A model generated the notes under the pieces. The model made no database searches. It was not told the origin of the DNA and saw only the letters and a list, made by a program, of their open reading frames with translations. Positions 6,088 through 7,323 of a DNA stretch of 7,323 nt are shown in pieces. Position 1 is the stretch's first letter. Each line of letters starts with the position of its first letter. The stretch is from Rhodospirillales bacterium (GTDB lineage Bacteria; Pseudomonadota; Alphaproteobacteria; Rhodospirillales; Defluviicoccaceae), in NCBI GenBank assembly GCA_030622775.1, contig JAUXFS010000080.1:1-7323 (forward strand), given 5' to 3'. A program made the translations under genes and the position numbers.

Positions 6088-7323
6088 ATGTCTCGTGATA
6101 AGAAACCAGGCCTTACGCGACGCCAGTTCCTCGATGCATCGGCGGCGGGCGCCATTGGTCTGAGCATGGCGTCCGCGGGAAGACCCGGGGTCGCAGCCGA
6201 GCCTTCGGTCAAGGGATCGGGACGGGCCGAAGCGCCTGGAGGAGGTCCTTACAACATCCTGTTCATCCTCACCGACCAGGAACGGTACTTCGATCCATCG
6301 CAATTGCCACCCGGGTATGCTTTGCCGGGCCGCGAACGGCTGCGGCGCCGGGGGGTGACCTTCACCAACCACCAGATCAACTCGGCGGTCTGCACTTCAT
6401 CGCGCTCCGTCATCTACACCGGGCAGCACATCCAGAGCACCAGGATGTTCGACAACCTGGATTTCCCGTGGGCGAACAGTCTCGATCCCGCGGTCGGCAC
6501 GTTGGGCCACATGCTTGGTGAGGCCGGTTACTACGCCGCCTACAAGGGGAAGTGGCACTTGTCCCGGGAACTCGGCACGCACGACGAGTTGGCTCTGCCG
6601 CAGGAAAGGCTGACCCGCGTCATCGAGAGCTATGGCTTCAAGGACTACGTCGGCATCGGTGACGTCATAGGCATGACCCGCGGCGGCTACTTGAACGACG
6701 GCATAATTGGCGCCCAGGCCCGGCGCTGGCTGCGGCTTCGGGGTCAGCGGTCGGACCCGCACCCGCAAGGCAAGCCCTGGTTCCTGGCTGTCAACCTCGT
6801 CAATCCCCACGATGTAATGTTCTACAACACCGATGCCCCTGGCCAGAACGTCCAGGACAATCCGAAGACGCTGATGGCGATCGCTCGCGAGCCGGATACA
6901 CCGCACTACCGGCAACAGTGGGATGTTCGGCTGCCCAAAAGCCGCCATGAACCCTTCGACAAGAAGGGACGTCCGCCGGCTCACAAGGAATACCAGTTGG
7001 CCCGCGGTGCGCTGGTTGGCACCTTCCCCAACGAGGACGCGCGCTGGCATCGGTTGTTGAACTATTACTTCAATTGCGTTCGCGATACCGACCGGGTGGT
7101 CGAAGGGATCCTCGACGAGGTCGAGGCATTGGGTCTTACAGACAACACCGTCGTCGTGTTGACGGCGGACCATGGCGAACTCGGCGGTGCCCACGGTACC
7201 CATGGAAAGGGCGCCACCAGCTACAAAGAGCAAAACCACGTGCCCCTGATCATCTCCCATCCCGGCTATTCGAGAACGCATGGCCAGCGGTGCGGCGCCG
7301 TGACCTCCCATCTCGACCTCGCG
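6088..7323 (+). CDS. Tat-exported sulfatase family protein (3' partial)
   Basis: Member of the alkaline phosphatase/sulfatase superfamily, expected to cleave sulfate esters (possibly phosphonate or phosphate esters) in the periplasm. The 412 residues present run off the right edge, so the C-terminal part is missing. The N-terminus is a twin-arginine signal (TRRQFL at 10-15, hydrophobic stretch to about 30, AxA-type cleavage options near 30 or 37). The core follows: metal-binding D63-Q64 in ILTDQE, the active-site motif C102-T-S-S-R106 then IYTGQH, GKWH (154-157), NPH (H241), TADHGE (D361, H362) and HGKG (372-375). C102 is the residue expected to become formylglycine, but the motif has Ser where CxPxR or CxAxR is usual. 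I chose the ATG at 6088 because GAGGG lies 8 bases upstream; an in-frame ATG at 6073 lacks a good site. The substrate is unknown. No sulfatase-maturation gene is in view. Confidence 0.9.
   Translation, partial: MSRDKKPGLTRRQFLDASAAGAIGLSMASAGRPGVAAEPSVKGSGRAEAPGGGPYNILFILTDQERYFDPSQLPPGYALPGRERLRRRGVTFTNHQINSAVCTSSRSVIYTGQHIQSTRMFDNLDFPWANSLDPAVGTLGHMLGEAGYYAAYKGKWHLSRELGTHDELALPQERLTRVIESYGFKDYVGIGDVIGMTRGGYLNDGIIGAQARRWLRLRGQRSDPHPQGKPWFLAVNLVNPHDVMFYNTDAPGQNVQDNPKTLMAIAREPDTPHYRQQWDVRLPKSRHEPFDKKGRPPAHKEYQLARGALVGTFPNEDARWHRLLNYYFNCVRDTDRVVEGILDEVEALGLTDNTVVVLTADHGELGGAHGTHGKGATSYKEQNHVPLIISHPGYSRTHGQRCGAVTSHLDLA

Noticed and set aside
6397..7311. A 304-residue minus-strand open frame opposite the sulfatase
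   Set aside because: The plus strand encodes all sulfatase motifs in one continuous frame with a ribosome site and Tat signal; the minus frame shows no recognisable domain.

Overview
This is a GC-rich chromosomal window, probably from an alphaproteobacterium, perhaps a Rhodospirillales-like lineage. The basis is the very high third-position GC in most genes, a cysteine-free L31 of the kind I associate with Alphaproteobacteria, and a bacterial frataxin (CyaY). The lineage is an inference by eye. I see no rRNA, tRNA, CRISPR array, transposase or phage gene.

Layout, left to right. (1) From the left edge to 2078 (+) lies a membrane-bound HAMP-GGDEF-EAL c-di-GMP enzyme whose N-terminus is outside the window. 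(2) 2079-2375 is a non-coding stretch. (3) 2376-3578 (+) encodes a 12-helix MFS transporter of the TetA/DHA1 drug:proton antiporter type. (4) 3570-3899 (-) is cyaY, convergent with the transporter and overlapping its 3' end by 9 bp. (5) A 176-bp divergent spacer carries a good sigma-70-type promoter for rpmE and an interrupted inverted repeat. (6) 4076-4300 (+) is rpmE (ribosomal protein L31), followed at once by a perfect 8-bp stem-loop. (7) 4350-4622 (+) encodes a small two-helix membrane protein resembling DUF2892, with a CPSC motif. (8) 4668-5954 (+) encodes a LarA-family enzyme that keeps essentially all known active-site residues of the nickel-pincer lactate racemase. (9) A 133-bp spacer carries an 8-bp perfect palindrome inside a plausible promoter. 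(10) From 6088 to the right edge (+) is a Tat-exported sulfatase with an unusual CTSSR active-site motif, cut off by the window end.

Most of these genes look functionally independent: signalling, efflux, iron handling, translation, alpha-hydroxyacid epimerisation and periplasmic sulfate-ester hydrolysis. Only the DUF2892-like gene and the larA homologue (45-bp gap, same strand) look potentially co-transcribed. I did not find a convincing new multi-gene system. The points most worth a second look are the sulfatase motif variant, the palindrome over its promoter, the substrate of the LarA homologue, and the repeat structures around cyaY and rpmE.
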